From Candidatus Gastranaerophilales bacterium (GTDB taxonomy: Bacteria; Cyanobacteriota; Vampirovibrionia; Gastranaerophilales; Gastranaerophilaceae): a DNA stretch of 64,000 nucleotides. Made by a program: the position numbers and the translations under genes. The notes under the pieces were generated by a model, which worked only from the letters and a program-made list of their open reading frames with translations, did no database searches and had not been told where the DNA came from. Within the stretch, counting starts at the first letter, position 1. Each line of letters begins with the position of its first letter. Below are positions 45,728 to 54,461 of this stretch, piece by piece. Where the stretch lies: assembly GCA_947624645.1 (NCBI GenBank), contig CANQLG010000002.1, positions 1 to 64,000 of the forward strand. Reading direction: 5' to 3'.

Positions 45728-46725
45728 TATTCGTCTTCTTTTTGTAAGTTTTGTTTTATTGTTTTTCTTGATTGATTACGTTTTTTTATTGAAATTTTAG
45801 TCATAATCTTATTTTTATTATATTTAAATTTTGACTCTGATTTTATTGAAAGTTTGGAAATTTTTGCTTCATACTCTTTAGCTTCGGAAACAAATTTTTT
45901 ATAGCTTTCAAATCTGGATGATACAATACTAATATTGCTGAATCTACACCCCTCTTCATCAATATGAAGGCAGTTTTTATATTTGCATTCATTTTTTGTG
46001 CTTTTAAACTCTTCAAACAGCTTATATATTTCATACGGAAGCAAAAAATCAAATTTTAAATGAGAAAATCCGGGTGTATCAACAATAAATGAATCTTTTT
46101 CAACTTCTATTAATTCGGTATGCCTTGTTGTATGAACTCCACGTTTTGTTTTTTCGCTTACAGGCTGAGTTTTAAGTTTAGAATCATTTAAAATAGCGTT
46201 AATTAAAGAGGATTTACCTACCCCTGAAGCCCCGCAAAGTATGGAAGTATTGTATCTTAAAATCGGTTTTAATTCTTCCAGTCCCGTTTTTTTGAGTGCG
46301 GAAGTAAATATAATATCATATCCGAGTTTTGAATATATATCGTTAACGAGATTTTTCAGAATTTCAGTTTCTTCAATGTCCTCTTTATTAAAGCATAGAA
46401 TCGGCTTTATTTTATGATATTCACAGTGAGCTATATATCTGTCCAATTGTTCGAAATTCAATTCGGGCTCTTTTAAGGCGGAAACGATTATTACTTGAGT
46501 AACATTAGCAACTTTAGGTCTTGTTATTAGGGTTTTTCTGTTTACAGGCTCACAAATAAATGCCTGCATTGAGTTTTTATCAAACTGCTCCAGCTCAACA
46601 AAATCCCCCGTATAAACGTCTTTTTTCTGTTTTTTCAACACTGTTTTTATTTTACACTCGACAGTACCCAAGTCTGTTTCAACATAATAAAAATCAGAAA
46701 ATATCTTTATAACTCGCCCTATCAT
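45727..46725 (-). CDS. rsgA: Small-subunit ribosome assembly GTPase RsgA
   Basis: A 332-residue circularly permuted GTPase. An OB-fold-like N-terminus is followed by G4 (NKED), G1 (GASGVGKSSL), G2 (KRGVHTTRH) and G3 (DTPGF), the permuted order of RsgA. A zinc module (CKYKNCLHIDEEGC) follows, then a basic tail. It checks 30S maturation. TATAAT lies seven bases before the ATG, so the mRNA is leaderless or nearly so. It heads the four-gene operon. Confidence 0.95.
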   Translation of the reverse strand: MIGRVIKIFSDFYYVETDLGTVECKIKTVLKKQKKDVYTGDFVELEQFDKNSMQAFICEPVNRKTLITRPKVANVTQVIIVSALKEPELNFEQLDRYIAHCEYHKIKPILCFNKEDIEETEILKNLVNDIYSKLGYDIIFTSALKKTGLEELKPILRYNTSILCGASGVGKSSLINAILNDSKLKTQPVSEKTKRGVHTTRHTELIEVEKDSFIVDTPGFSHLKFDFLLPYEIYKLFEEFKSTKNECKYKNCLHIDEEGCRFSNISIVSSRFESYKKFVSEAKEYEAKISKLSIKSESKFKYNKNKIMTKISIKKRNQSRKTIKQNLQKEDE

Positions 46726-46763
46726 ATAAATTATTATACATAAAAATATATTTAAGTTATAAT
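46726..46763. promoter_or_regulatory. Divergent promoters rsgA / pnp
   Basis: Minus strand: TATAAT at 46733-46738 is seven bases from the rsgA ATG. Plus strand: TATAAT at 46758-46763 serves pnp and leaves a leader of about 36 nt. Confidence 0.55.
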
Positions 46764-46805
46764 AATTTTGAAATTAGAAGTGTATAAGAAAGAAAAGAGA
46801 AAAAA

Positions 46806-48941
46806 ATGGTAGAATCAAAGAAAATTGAAATTCCTGTTGGTGACAAAACGGTTGTCATAGAAACGGGTAAGTATGCAAAATCAGCTACCAGCTCAGTAAC
46901 GGTGAGATGCGGAGATACAATGTTATTTGTACATTGTTGTGTAAGCCCTGAACCGAGAGTTGGTATAGACTTTTTTCCGCTGCTTATAGATTATGAAGAA
47001 AGAATGTCTGCAATCGGAAGAATCCCGGGCGGTTATAACAGAAGTGAAGGTAAAGCTTCCGATAAGGCAATTTTAATATCACGTTTAATAGATAGACCAA
47101 TAAGACCTTTATTCCCGCATGGGTACAGAAATGATATTCAAATAGTAGCTCAACTGTTCAGCTATGATCAGGTAAATCAGCCTGATACATTGGCAATGCT
47201 TGGTGCATCTTGCGCATTGATGCTTTCGGGAGCTCCTTTTGAAGGACCTATTGGTGCAGTAAGAGTATCGAAAATAGACGGAAAGTTAATCGCAAATCCT
47301 ACACATCAGGAAGCTGATAAATCCGATTTGGATATAGTTATAGCAGGTACTCACGATAGTGTCATTATGGTTGAAGCAGGCTGCAAATTTGTAACGGAAG
47401 ATGATATTATGGAAGCTGTTGAATTTGCACAGGCAGAAATAAGAAAACAATGTGAAGCACAGCTTCAATTCGCAAAAGAATGCGGAGTCGAAAGACAAGA
47501 ATTTGTTGACCCTTATGATATGACGGAACTCAAAAATATAATCAATGAAACAGCTCATGACATGATTTTTGACGCATATCATAATTTTGACAGAACATAC
47601 AGACAAAATAAACTTGATGAAGCAAAAAAACTTGTAAAAGAAAAAATAGAAGCTTTAGGCGAAGACCATTATATAAATAAAATAATGGAAGAAACAGGAA
47701 TAGACTTTGTTGCGGAAGAGTTTAAAGCCGCAGAAAAGAAAATAATGCGTGCAATGATTTTAGATGAGGGTGTCAGAGCAGACGGCAGAAAACCGAATGA
47801 AGTAAGACCTATATGGTGCGAAGTCGGAGTTATCCCCAGAGCCCACGGAAGTGCTGTATTTACAAGAGGACAAACTCAGATACTTTCGGTTGCTACATTG
47901 GCAGGCCCGGGTATGGCTCAAGAATTGGACGGAGTTGACCCCGAAGTTAAAAAAACATATATGCATAAATATATATTCCCAGGTTTTTCAGTCGGTGAAG
48001 TAAAAGCCTTGAGAGGTCCCGGAAGAAGAGAAGTCGGACACGGTAATTTGGCAGAAAGAGCAAACGTTCCCGCTCTGCCAAGTCAGGAAGAATTTGGCTA
48101 TACAATAAGAGTTACATCTGATGTACTTGAATCTAACGGTTCAACGTCAATGGGTTCAACCTGCGGAAGTTCAATGGCATTAATGAATGCAGGAGTTCCG
48201 GTTAAATGTATGATAGGCGGAGTCGCAATGGGTATGATAACGGAACCCGGCAGAGAACCTGTTGTATTAACAGATATTCAAGGTATTGAAGATTTCTTGG
48301 GAGATATGGATTTTAAAGTTACGGGTAATGATGTAGGTATTACCGCACTTCAGATGGATATGAAAGCCAAAGGTATTGCAAATGATACTTTAAGAAGAGC
48401 TTTGGCTCAGGCAAAAGAAGGCCGATTACATATATTGTCTAAAATGAGAGAAGTTATATCAGAGCCGGCTAAAGAAATATCTCCATACGCACCGAGAATA
48501 TTTACAATGACAATACCGGTTGAAGACATTGGCACGGTAATAGGACCCGGCGGAAAAAATATCAGAGGAATAATTGAAGCTTCAGGTGCAGAAATTGATA
48601 TCCAAGATGACGGCAAAGTAACAATTACTTCGAATGATAAAGAGGGTGCCGATATCGCAATGAAAATGATAAATCAAATGACATTTAAGCCGGCAGAGGG
48701 CATGGTATGCAGAGGCAAAGTCGTTAAAATAGTACAATTTGGCGCTTTTGTTGAACTTGCTCCCGGCAAAGACGGTATGGTTCATATATCACAAGTATGT
48801 AAAGAACGAATTGATACTATTGAAGGCAGATTAAATGTAGGTGATGAAGTAATTGTCAAAATTATAAAAATTGATGACAGAGGCAAGGTCAGCCTTACAA
48901 TTAAAGGCGTAACAGAAGAAGAAGCCGCTAATTGTCTTTAA
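46806..48941 (+). CDS. pnp: Polynucleotide phosphorylase
   Basis: A 711-residue 3'-5' phosphorolytic exoribonuclease. Two RNase PH-like domains are present (FFPLLIDYEERM and DRPIRPLFPHG in the first; TRGQTQ and the DFLGDMDFKVTG active-site region in the second). A KH domain follows (VIGPGGKNIRGI, about 560-615), then an S1 domain (GAFVELAPGKDGMVHIS, about 625-700). It degrades mRNA as a trimer. Known pnp genes are often autoregulated through the leader; nothing decisive for that is visible here. A terminator follows. Confidence 0.97.
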   Translation: MVESKKIEIPVGDKTVVIETGKYAKSATSSVTVRCGDTMLFVHCCVSPEPRVGIDFFPLLIDYEERMSAIGRIPGGYNRSEGKASDKAILISRLIDRPIRPLFPHGYRNDIQIVAQLFSYDQVNQPDTLAMLGASCALMLSGAPFEGPIGAVRVSKIDGKLIANPTHQEADKSDLDIVIAGTHDSVIMVEAGCKFVTEDDIMEAVEFAQAEIRKQCEAQLQFAKECGVERQEFVDPYDMTELKNIINETAHDMIFDAYHNFDRTYRQNKLDEAKKLVKEKIEALGEDHYINKIMEETGIDFVAEEFKAAEKKIMRAMILDEGVRADGRKPNEVRPIWCEVGVIPRAHGSAVFTRGQTQILSVATLAGPGMAQELDGVDPEVKKTYMHKYIFPGFSVGEVKALRGPGRREVGHGNLAERANVPALPSQEEFGYTIRVTSDVLESNGSTSMGSTCGSSMALMNAGVPVKCMIGGVAMGMITEPGREPVVLTDIQGIEDFLGDMDFKVTGNDVGITALQMDMKAKGIANDTLRRALAQAKEGRLHILSKMREVISEPAKEISPYAPRIFTMTIPVEDIGTVIGPGGKNIRGIIEASGAEIDIQDDGKVTITSNDKEGADIAMKMINQMTFKPAEGMVCRGKVVKIVQFGAFVELAPGKDGMVHISQVCKERIDTIEGRLNVGDEVIVKIIKIDDRGKVSLTIKGVTEEEAANCL

Positions 48942-48954
48942 TAAATAATTGTAG

Positions 48955-48995
48955 TTAATAGCCCAAGTTATAAAAATTGGGCTATTAATTTTATA
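48955..48995 (+). terminator. pnp terminator
   Basis: A perfect 12-base stem, TTAATAGCCCAA/TTGGGCTATTAA (48955-48966 with 48977-48988), is followed by a short T-rich tail. Confidence 0.7.
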
Positions 48996-49008
48996 AAAAG
49001 GTAAAAAC

Positions 49009-50205
49009 TTGAAAAATAAAATAAAGTATAATTGTGTATTTGGTGGTGGCGGAATAAGAGGTATGTGCTATATAGGCGCACTTAGAGCCTTAAATGAACT
49101 TGATATTGAAATATGTTCAATAGCTGGGGCTTCAGTTGGTGCTGTGTTTGCCGCTCTTTATACTGTCGGATACAATTTGGATGAGATAAAACAGTTATTT
49201 CTTGATTTTAATTTTAATATGTTTAGGGATTTAAATCTCGGATTTTTTAATAACGATATATCTTTGAGTAAGGGCGAAATTTTTCTTGAATGGTTAAGAG
49301 AAAAAATCGGTAAAAAAGTATTGGGTGAAAAATACAGTAAAAATTCAAAAATTCTTTTTAAAGATATTGAAAAAGATTTGCATATTTTAACAATTGATTT
49401 AAATACCAATACTCCTTTTATATTTTCAAAATCTATGACACCCGAAGAAGAGATTGCACTTGCGGTAAGAGCTTCGGCAGGATTGCCCGGTTTAATGAAA
49501 CCTGTTAATTACAATGAAGCAATGTTGGTAGATGGTGATTTGATAAAGAGTTGGCCGGCATGGAAAATTTATCCGGAATTTAATACTTCAAAAGAAAGAC
49601 TTTTGGAATTTAGGTTGGAAGGTTCACGTGATGGCTCCGATATAAAAAATCCCATGGACTATGTAAATTCGGTCATTAATACAATTTGGTATTTTTCTAC
49701 CGAAAATGTTTATAACACCTACGAAAAAAAAGACAAATATGATTTTGTTGTAATAGATACAAAAGATGTAATACTTTTTGATTTTACAATTGACAAAAGT
49801 CTGAAAGAACATCTTATTGAAAGAGGTTATAAAGTAACTAAAGAATATTTTGAATCGACAATAATAAAAAAGAAACAAATTCTATCTGAAATATACTGTA
49901 ATTTATATGAAAAACATAATATTTTAAACAAATTCCTTATTCAAAATAAACCAAAAGATGCTTTAAATGTTATAAATGAAATATTATCCGACATGAAAGA
50001 AAAAACCGAGTATATAGATGATTATATTTATGAAATAATTAAAGAATTAAAAGAAAATTTATTAAATAATATAAAAAAATATTTCTTTAAAGAAAAAATA
50101 GCGGAAGAAAAAATCATAAAAGAACAAAATGAATTTATATTAAAAATCTTAAATTCAAAAATAGAAGAATTAAGAGATTATAATATAGAAAGTAATAAAA
50201 TTTAA
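49009..50205 (+). CDS. Patatin-like phospholipase
   Basis: A 398-residue serine hydrolase. The oxyanion loop FGGGGIRG is at residues 11-18, the nucleophile elbow GASVG gives S42, and the dyad aspartate is D175 in VDGD. The C-terminal 150 residues (about 250-398) are highly charged and helical, probably coiled coil, an addition to the usual patatin domain. No signal peptide is present. The start codon is TTG, with AAAGG seven bases upstream; starting later would remove part of the oxyanion loop strand. Confidence 0.9.
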   Translation: MKNKIKYNCVFGGGGIRGMCYIGALRALNELDIEICSIAGASVGAVFAALYTVGYNLDEIKQLFLDFNFNMFRDLNLGFFNNDISLSKGEIFLEWLREKIGKKVLGEKYSKNSKILFKDIEKDLHILTIDLNTNTPFIFSKSMTPEEEIALAVRASAGLPGLMKPVNYNEAMLVDGDLIKSWPAWKIYPEFNTSKERLLEFRLEGSRDGSDIKNPMDYVNSVINTIWYFSTENVYNTYEKKDKYDFVVIDTKDVILFDFTIDKSLKEHLIERGYKVTKEYFESTIIKKKQILSEIYCNLYEKHNILNKFLIQNKPKDALNVINEILSDMKEKTEYIDDYIYEIIKELKENLLNNIKKYFFKEKIAEEKIIKEQNEFILKILNSKIEELRDYNIESNKI

Positions 50206-50283
50206 TAAAAGCGTCATGACATAACAAAATATTTTATAATTGATTTTTATACGATTAAGAAAAGAAAAAGAGTGGAGCAAATA

Positions 50284-51135
50284 ATGACAAGTGAAAGTAT
50301 ACTTGAACGAGCGTCAAATCAACTGTCAAATAAGGAACAAAATAGTATAATAGCGTTTAAAATTATAGACGGTATAAAAGATATATTGGCGGAAGATCAT
50401 GAACAAAAACAGCCGTTAATACTTTCATTAAATGAAAAACTTATAATAAATCTTGTAAAAGAGTTTATACACAATAAAAATAATCAATGTATGATAGGTA
50501 TAACAGGTGAGTCAGCATCAGGGAAAACTACACTTGTAAATTATGTCACAAAAGCATTAAGAAAAAAATTATTTAATGAAACGTATACAACATTAGGATG
50601 TGATGATTATTATAAAGACACATCGGAAGAATTAAAACGCGCAGGAAGCTACGAGGAACTGTATAAAACAGGATTCAGTTTTGATAAACCTGAAGCTATA
50701 AATTTAGAGTTAATGCGGGCTCATTTAATAAGTTTAAAGAACGGCTGCGGAGTAAATGCTCCCGAGTATGACTTTGTAACCTGCGAAAGTATACCAAACA
50801 GGGCATATAAGAACCCGACAAGAGCGATAATGGCTGAGGGGTTATATGTGTTAGGTCCCGAACTTGTTGATTTATTTGATATAAAGGTATATGTATTCAC
50901 ACCATTTGAAAAAATAAAGGAAAGATGGTTTGCACGTGCGGAATCAAGAGGAAAAACAGGTGCAGCCGCACAACATCAATTTGAAGACGTAAATACAACT
51001 GCTCAAATATATATAAGACCGACTATGCAGAATGCGGATATAGTAATAAACGGGCTTACCAGTGCAGAATATATTGAAGAAATAACAACCCGTATAATAA
51101 ATTTAGTAAATGATGTATTAAACTTTTACAGATAA
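50284..51135 (+). CDS. Uridine kinase-like P-loop kinase
   Basis: A 283-residue P-loop kinase of the uridine kinase/phosphoribulokinase superfamily. Walker A is GESASGKTT near residue 78, followed by LGCDDYYKDT and PEYDFVTC at the positions of the substrate-binding region. The late arginine-rich part ERWFARAESRG fits the lid. The ATG at 50284 is preferred over a GTG 12 bases earlier because GGAG sits eight bases before the ATG. The N-terminal 70 residues are an extra helical region. The nucleoside or sugar acceptor is unknown. Confidence 0.82.
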   Translation: MTSESILERASNQLSNKEQNSIIAFKIIDGIKDILAEDHEQKQPLILSLNEKLIINLVKEFIHNKNNQCMIGITGESASGKTTLVNYVTKALRKKLFNETYTTLGCDDYYKDTSEELKRAGSYEELYKTGFSFDKPEAINLELMRAHLISLKNGCGVNAPEYDFVTCESIPNRAYKNPTRAIMAEGLYVLGPELVDLFDIKVYVFTPFEKIKERWFARAESRGKTGAAAQHQFEDVNTTAQIYIRPTMQNADIVINGLTSAEYIEEITTRIINLVNDVLNFYR

Positions 51136-51168
51136 AATAATTTAAAAAGGTTTTAAATTATTTTAAAT

Positions 51169-51205
51169 AAATTTACATTTTTGTAAAAAAATGTAAATTT
51201 TTTTT
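51169..51205 (+). terminator. Terminator after the P-loop kinase gene
   Basis: The stem AAATTTACATTTTT/AAAAATGTAAATTT has a very short loop and an eight-base T-run. Confidence 0.8.
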
Positions 51206-51389
51206 AAACTCACGAGGAAAAAATTAAAGAAAAAGTTAAAAGTTGACGATAAGAAAAACAATAGCAGTAATGCTTTTGCAAACATACTCGGAATAAAACG
51301 AAAGCTATATGAATGAAAAATATGACGCAATAAATTTTGTTGAAATGTTTTAGTATTCATGTAGTCTTGTCAAAAGCAAGGAGAAAAAA
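51206..51389 (+). other. Leader region of the 51390-52018 gene pair
   Basis: No gene is visible in either strand. It holds TTGACG at 51243-51248 with only a weak -10 downstream (AGTAAT, 51266-51271), and AAGGAG before the TTG start at 51390. The long distance from this -35 to the gene would give a leader of about 110 nt. Confidence 0.35.
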
Positions 51390-51674
51390 TTGGCAAAACC
51401 GACAGCTACGGCAATACTACAAGCTCATATATCAAGGTTCATAAATTTTTGGAACTTTACAAAAGCATATTTAAGAAGAAACAATCCGCTTAAGATATTT
51501 TTAAGCCGAACGTTGGCACTGGTAAAGGAAATGCTGACAGTAAGAAAGAAGCTCCAAAATATAGAACGCAGAATAAATTATGAGCGGTACAAATTAAAAA
51601 AGACAGAACTGATATTGGCGCAAAATTCAGAGCACGTCTTTTTAAGAGGTAGGTCACTTAATCAAACAAGGTAA
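51390..51674 (+). CDS. Small basic hypothetical protein, 94 residues
   Basis: Not recognised. It is strongly basic (many Arg and Lys) and predicted helical, with no membrane segment or signal peptide; the central stretch LKIFLSRTLALVKEML is amphipathic. It starts with TTG, with AAGGAG seven bases upstream. The next gene begins six bases after its stop, so the two form a pair closed by a terminator. Confidence 0.6.
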   Translation: MAKPTATAILQAHISRFINFWNFTKAYLRRNNPLKIFLSRTLALVKEMLTVRKKLQNIERRINYERYKLKKTELILAQNSEHVFLRGRSLNQTR

Positions 51675-51679
51675 GCAAA

Positions 51680-52018
51680 ATGGGATTTCTGATATCATTT
51701 AACAGAAAAATGTATTTAACGACATACATCCATAATCTTGAATCAAAGATTAATGATATAACCGAGCAAAAATTGAGTATGTCGGATAGAATTGCTGCCT
51801 TAAATTCGGAAATAAATGATATAGCAGATTCAGATTCTCCGGCAGTAAAACAACTAAGATCGGAACGAGCAAGAATAGAAGCATTAGAAAAGAAATTGGA
51901 TATAGAAATACAGAAATATCAAACGCAATTGCAGGCTGCGAATGCAGAAATACAATCAGCGGATCAAGCGTTACAAGAAGGAATTAAAACTTCATTTTCA
52001 TATAATGTAGGCAGATAA
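51680..52018 (+). CDS. Small coiled-coil hypothetical protein, 112 residues
   Basis: Not recognised by family. Residues 15-100 are heptad-rich and predicted to be one or two coiled coils (RIAALNSEIND, then RSERARIEALEKK). The start MGFLISFNRKMYLT is conserved-looking and hydrophobic. The second part of a two-gene unit with the basic protein upstream suggests a small complex. A terminator at 52041 closes the unit. Confidence 0.62.
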   Translation: MGFLISFNRKMYLTTYIHNLESKINDITEQKLSMSDRIAALNSEINDIADSDSPAVKQLRSERARIEALEKKLDIEIQKYQTQLQAANAEIQSADQALQEGIKTSFSYNVGR

Positions 52019-52040
52019 ATAGAAATAACATAATATAAAA

Positions 52041-52068
52041 AAAGAGCAGTTAGACACTGCTCTTTTTT
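52041..52068 (+). terminator. Terminator
   Basis: A stem AAAGAGCAGT/ACTGCTCTTT with a five-base loop and a T-run. Confidence 0.88.
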
Positions 52069-52104
52069 ATGACAAAATGTAATAATCGATGTACCAAATA
52101 ACTT

Positions 52105-52118
52105 GTTTGTGGTATAAC
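52105..52118 (+). promoter_or_regulatory. Possible rpmF promoter element
   Basis: GTTTGTGGTATAAC matches 13 of 14 positions of the element upstream of the pentapeptide-repeat gene (11855-11868) and includes a -10-like TATAAC. A second -10-like TATAAA follows at 52132. Which one is used cannot be decided. Confidence 0.3.
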
Positions 52119-52158
52119 TTGAAAAGTAGACTATAAAATAGAGAAAAGGAATAAAATT

Positions 52159-52365
52159 ATGGCAGTACCAAAAAAGAGAACGGGTAAAGCAAAACAAGCA
52201 TCAAGAAGAGCGAATTGGAAAGGCAGTGTGCCTGAAACAACAATATGTACAAATTGCGGAGCAACAGTATTAACACATACAGTATGTACAGAATGCGGAA
52301 CATATAAAGGAAAACCCGTAAGTAAGAAAACTGCGGTAAGTAGCGCAAAAAAGGATGCGGAATAA
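52159..52365 (+). CDS. rpmF: Ribosomal protein bL32
   Basis: A 68-residue ribosomal protein starting MAVPKKRTGKAKQ. Both zinc pairs, CTNCG and CTECG, are retained. AAAGGA precedes the ATG. It begins the rpmF-plsX-fabH operon arrangement found in many bacteria, which ties ribosome and membrane-lipid synthesis. Confidence 0.95.
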   Translation: MAVPKKRTGKAKQASRRANWKGSVPETTICTNCGATVLTHTVCTECGTYKGKPVSKKTAVSSAKKDAE

Positions 52366-52395
52366 CAGAAAATAAAAATGGGGATATAGAATAGT

Positions 52396-53457
52396 ATGAC
52401 TAGGATAGCCATAGATGCAATGGGAGGAGATAATGCTCCAAGGGCAATAGTTGAAGGGGCAGTATGGGCAGCAATGGAGTATAATATTCCGATTGAACTT
52501 GTCGGAAAGTTATATGATATTGAAAGAGAATTGGACAGAATAGAGCAAGAAGGTATAGTAGTAGCGGTAGGCGGGGGAATATTCCCTCCTAAACGTATAA
52601 AAGTGAACCTTAAAGCACTTGATATAAAAAAGACGCATGCTTCAGAAGTCATAGAAATGGGAGAGGCACCGGGACAGGCTATCAGAAAAAAGAAAAATTC
52701 CTCAATAGTATTAGCTGTCAATGCGGTAGTTACAGGCAGCTCAGATGCGGTTGTTGCGGCAGGTTCTACCGGAGCTGCGATGGGTGCAAGTTTGTTCGGA
52801 TTGGGGAGATTGCACGGAATAGAACGTCCTGCGATAGCGACTGTAATTCCTACAATGAAAGGACCTTTGGTTTTGATAGATTCAGGAGCTAATACCGATT
52901 GTACTCCTGAAATGCTCTATCAATTCGGATTAATGGGGTCTACATATGCAAAATCAGTATTGGGAATAGAAAATCCCAGAATTGCACTTTTAAATATCGG
53001 CGAAGAAGCCGGCAAAGGTGATGAACTCGCAAAGGATACTTATAAACTATTTGATGAAAACAAAGATAAACTAAACTTTATAGGTAATGCGGAAGGTAAG
53101 GAAATATTCTTAGGTAATGCTGATATTATAGTATGTGACGGATTCGTCGGAAACGTAACTCTGAAAACAATTGAAGGAGTTGCAAAAATGTTCTTCTATA
53201 TGATTAAAAAAGAATTCTATCACGATTTCATATCAAAAGTAATAGGATTATTTGTAAGACCGATATTAAAGAAAATGTATTCTAAAATAAATTATGAAGA
53301 ATTTGGCGGAGCTTTATTATTGGGAGTAAAAGGAATAACAGTAATATGCCATGGGCGTTCAAGTGCTTATGCAATAAAAAATGCAGTAAAAGTTGCATAT
53401 AATGCTGTTGAAGCAGGAGTAAATAATAGTATTGCATCATATTTTGGGGAGATATAG
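52396..53457 (+). CDS. plsX: Phosphate acyltransferase PlsX
   Basis: A 353-residue soluble acyltransferase that converts acyl-ACP to acyl-phosphate for phosphatidic acid synthesis. IDAMGGDNAP at the N-terminus, GSTGAAMGASLF near 130, SGANTDCTPEML and CDGFVGNVTLKT are family signatures. It is 30 bp after rpmF and five bases before fabH. Confidence 0.96.
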   Translation: MTRIAIDAMGGDNAPRAIVEGAVWAAMEYNIPIELVGKLYDIERELDRIEQEGIVVAVGGGIFPPKRIKVNLKALDIKKTHASEVIEMGEAPGQAIRKKKNSSIVLAVNAVVTGSSDAVVAAGSTGAAMGASLFGLGRLHGIERPAIATVIPTMKGPLVLIDSGANTDCTPEMLYQFGLMGSTYAKSVLGIENPRIALLNIGEEAGKGDELAKDTYKLFDENKDKLNFIGNAEGKEIFLGNADIIVCDGFVGNVTLKTIEGVAKMFFYMIKKEFYHDFISKVIGLFVRPILKKMYSKINYEEFGGALLLGVKGITVICHGRSSAYAIKNAVKVAYNAVEAGVNNSIASYFGEI

Positions 53458-53462
53458 TATAA

Positions 53463-54461
53463 ATGGATATACCAATTAAAATCGCAGGTATAGGGTTCCA
53501 AGTACCTAAGACCGTAATAACAAATGACGATTTAACAAAAATTATAGATACATCTGATGAATGGATTAGAACAAGAACAGGTATAGAAAGAAGACACGTT
53601 CTCTCGGGCAACGAATCGGCAGTTCAAATGGGTATAATGGCTGCTAAAAAAGCTTTGGAAAAATCTAAAATAGATGTTGAAAAAATAGATTATATAATAG
53701 CTCCTGCCAGTGTTGAAACTCATGCATATCCTTCTACCGCATGTGAAATACAGGCAGCAATAGGTGCAGTCAATGCGGCTTGCTTTGATATTACAGCTGC
53801 GTGTTCAGGGCTTATATATGCAATGGGAATAGGTAAAGCTTTCATAAAATCAGGCATGGCAAAAAATATATTGCTTGTTGCAACTGATGCCGTTTCAAGA
53901 TGTTTGGATTGGACAGACAGAGCATCTTGTGTATTATTTGGTGACGGCGCAGGCGCTATGGTTTTAACTGTTTCGGATGATAATCAGGATGATATTTTGG
54001 CTGTAAGCTTAAAGGCTGAAGGACAATTCGGTGATTATATAAAAATGCCTATTTCGGGAAAAAATTGTCCCTTAGTAGAGCCTAATACAATAGAACCGAT
54101 GTATGTAAAAATGGACGGAAAAGAAGTATATAAGTATGTAGTGACTAAATTGCCGACATATATAGAAGAGTGTGTTGCACAATCGGGATTGCAAATGAAT
54201 GAGATTGATTATCTGATTCCGCATCAGGCAAATATGCGAATAATTGAAGCATTGGAAAAACGATTGGAGTTTAATCCCGAACACGTAATTTCTAATATAC
54301 AAGAATATGCAAATACTTCAGCTGCATCTATTCCGATAGCATTAACAGAAGCTATTCAATCGGGAAAAATAAAGCTTCCTGCGACAGCAATATTAACGGG
54401 ATTCGGAGCTGGTATGACGGTAGGAACAACAGTTGTCAGATTAAGAGAAGGTATTGCTTAA
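53463..54461 (+). CDS. fabH: 3-oxoacyl-ACP synthase III
   Basis: A 332-residue KAS III that condenses acetyl-CoA with malonyl-ACP to start fatty acid synthesis. The catalytic triad is C114 (TAACSGLIYA), the histidine of IPHQAN and the asparagine of YANTSAAS. Its stop overlaps the fabD start by one base. Confidence 0.97.
   Translation: MDIPIKIAGIGFQVPKTVITNDDLTKIIDTSDEWIRTRTGIERRHVLSGNESAVQMGIMAAKKALEKSKIDVEKIDYIIAPASVETHAYPSTACEIQAAIGAVNAACFDITAACSGLIYAMGIGKAFIKSGMAKNILLVATDAVSRCLDWTDRASCVLFGDGAGAMVLTVSDDNQDDILAVSLKAEGQFGDYIKMPISGKNCPLVEPNTIEPMYVKMDGKEVYKYVVTKLPTYIEECVAQSGLQMNEIDYLIPHQANMRIIEALEKRLEFNPEHVISNIQEYANTSAASIPIALTEAIQSGKIKLPATAILTGFGAGMTVGTTVVRLREGIA

Noticed and set aside
51163-51360. 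65-residue open frame on the minus strand
   Set aside because: It runs through the terminator at 51169-51205, is Phe/Leu/Lys-biased as expected from A/T-rich antisense DNA, and has no Shine-Dalgarno.
52131-52721. 196-residue open frame on the minus strand over rpmF and plsX
   Set aside because: It lies antisense to two clear genes; its Ser/Ile/Phe-rich translation is a shadow of their codon use.
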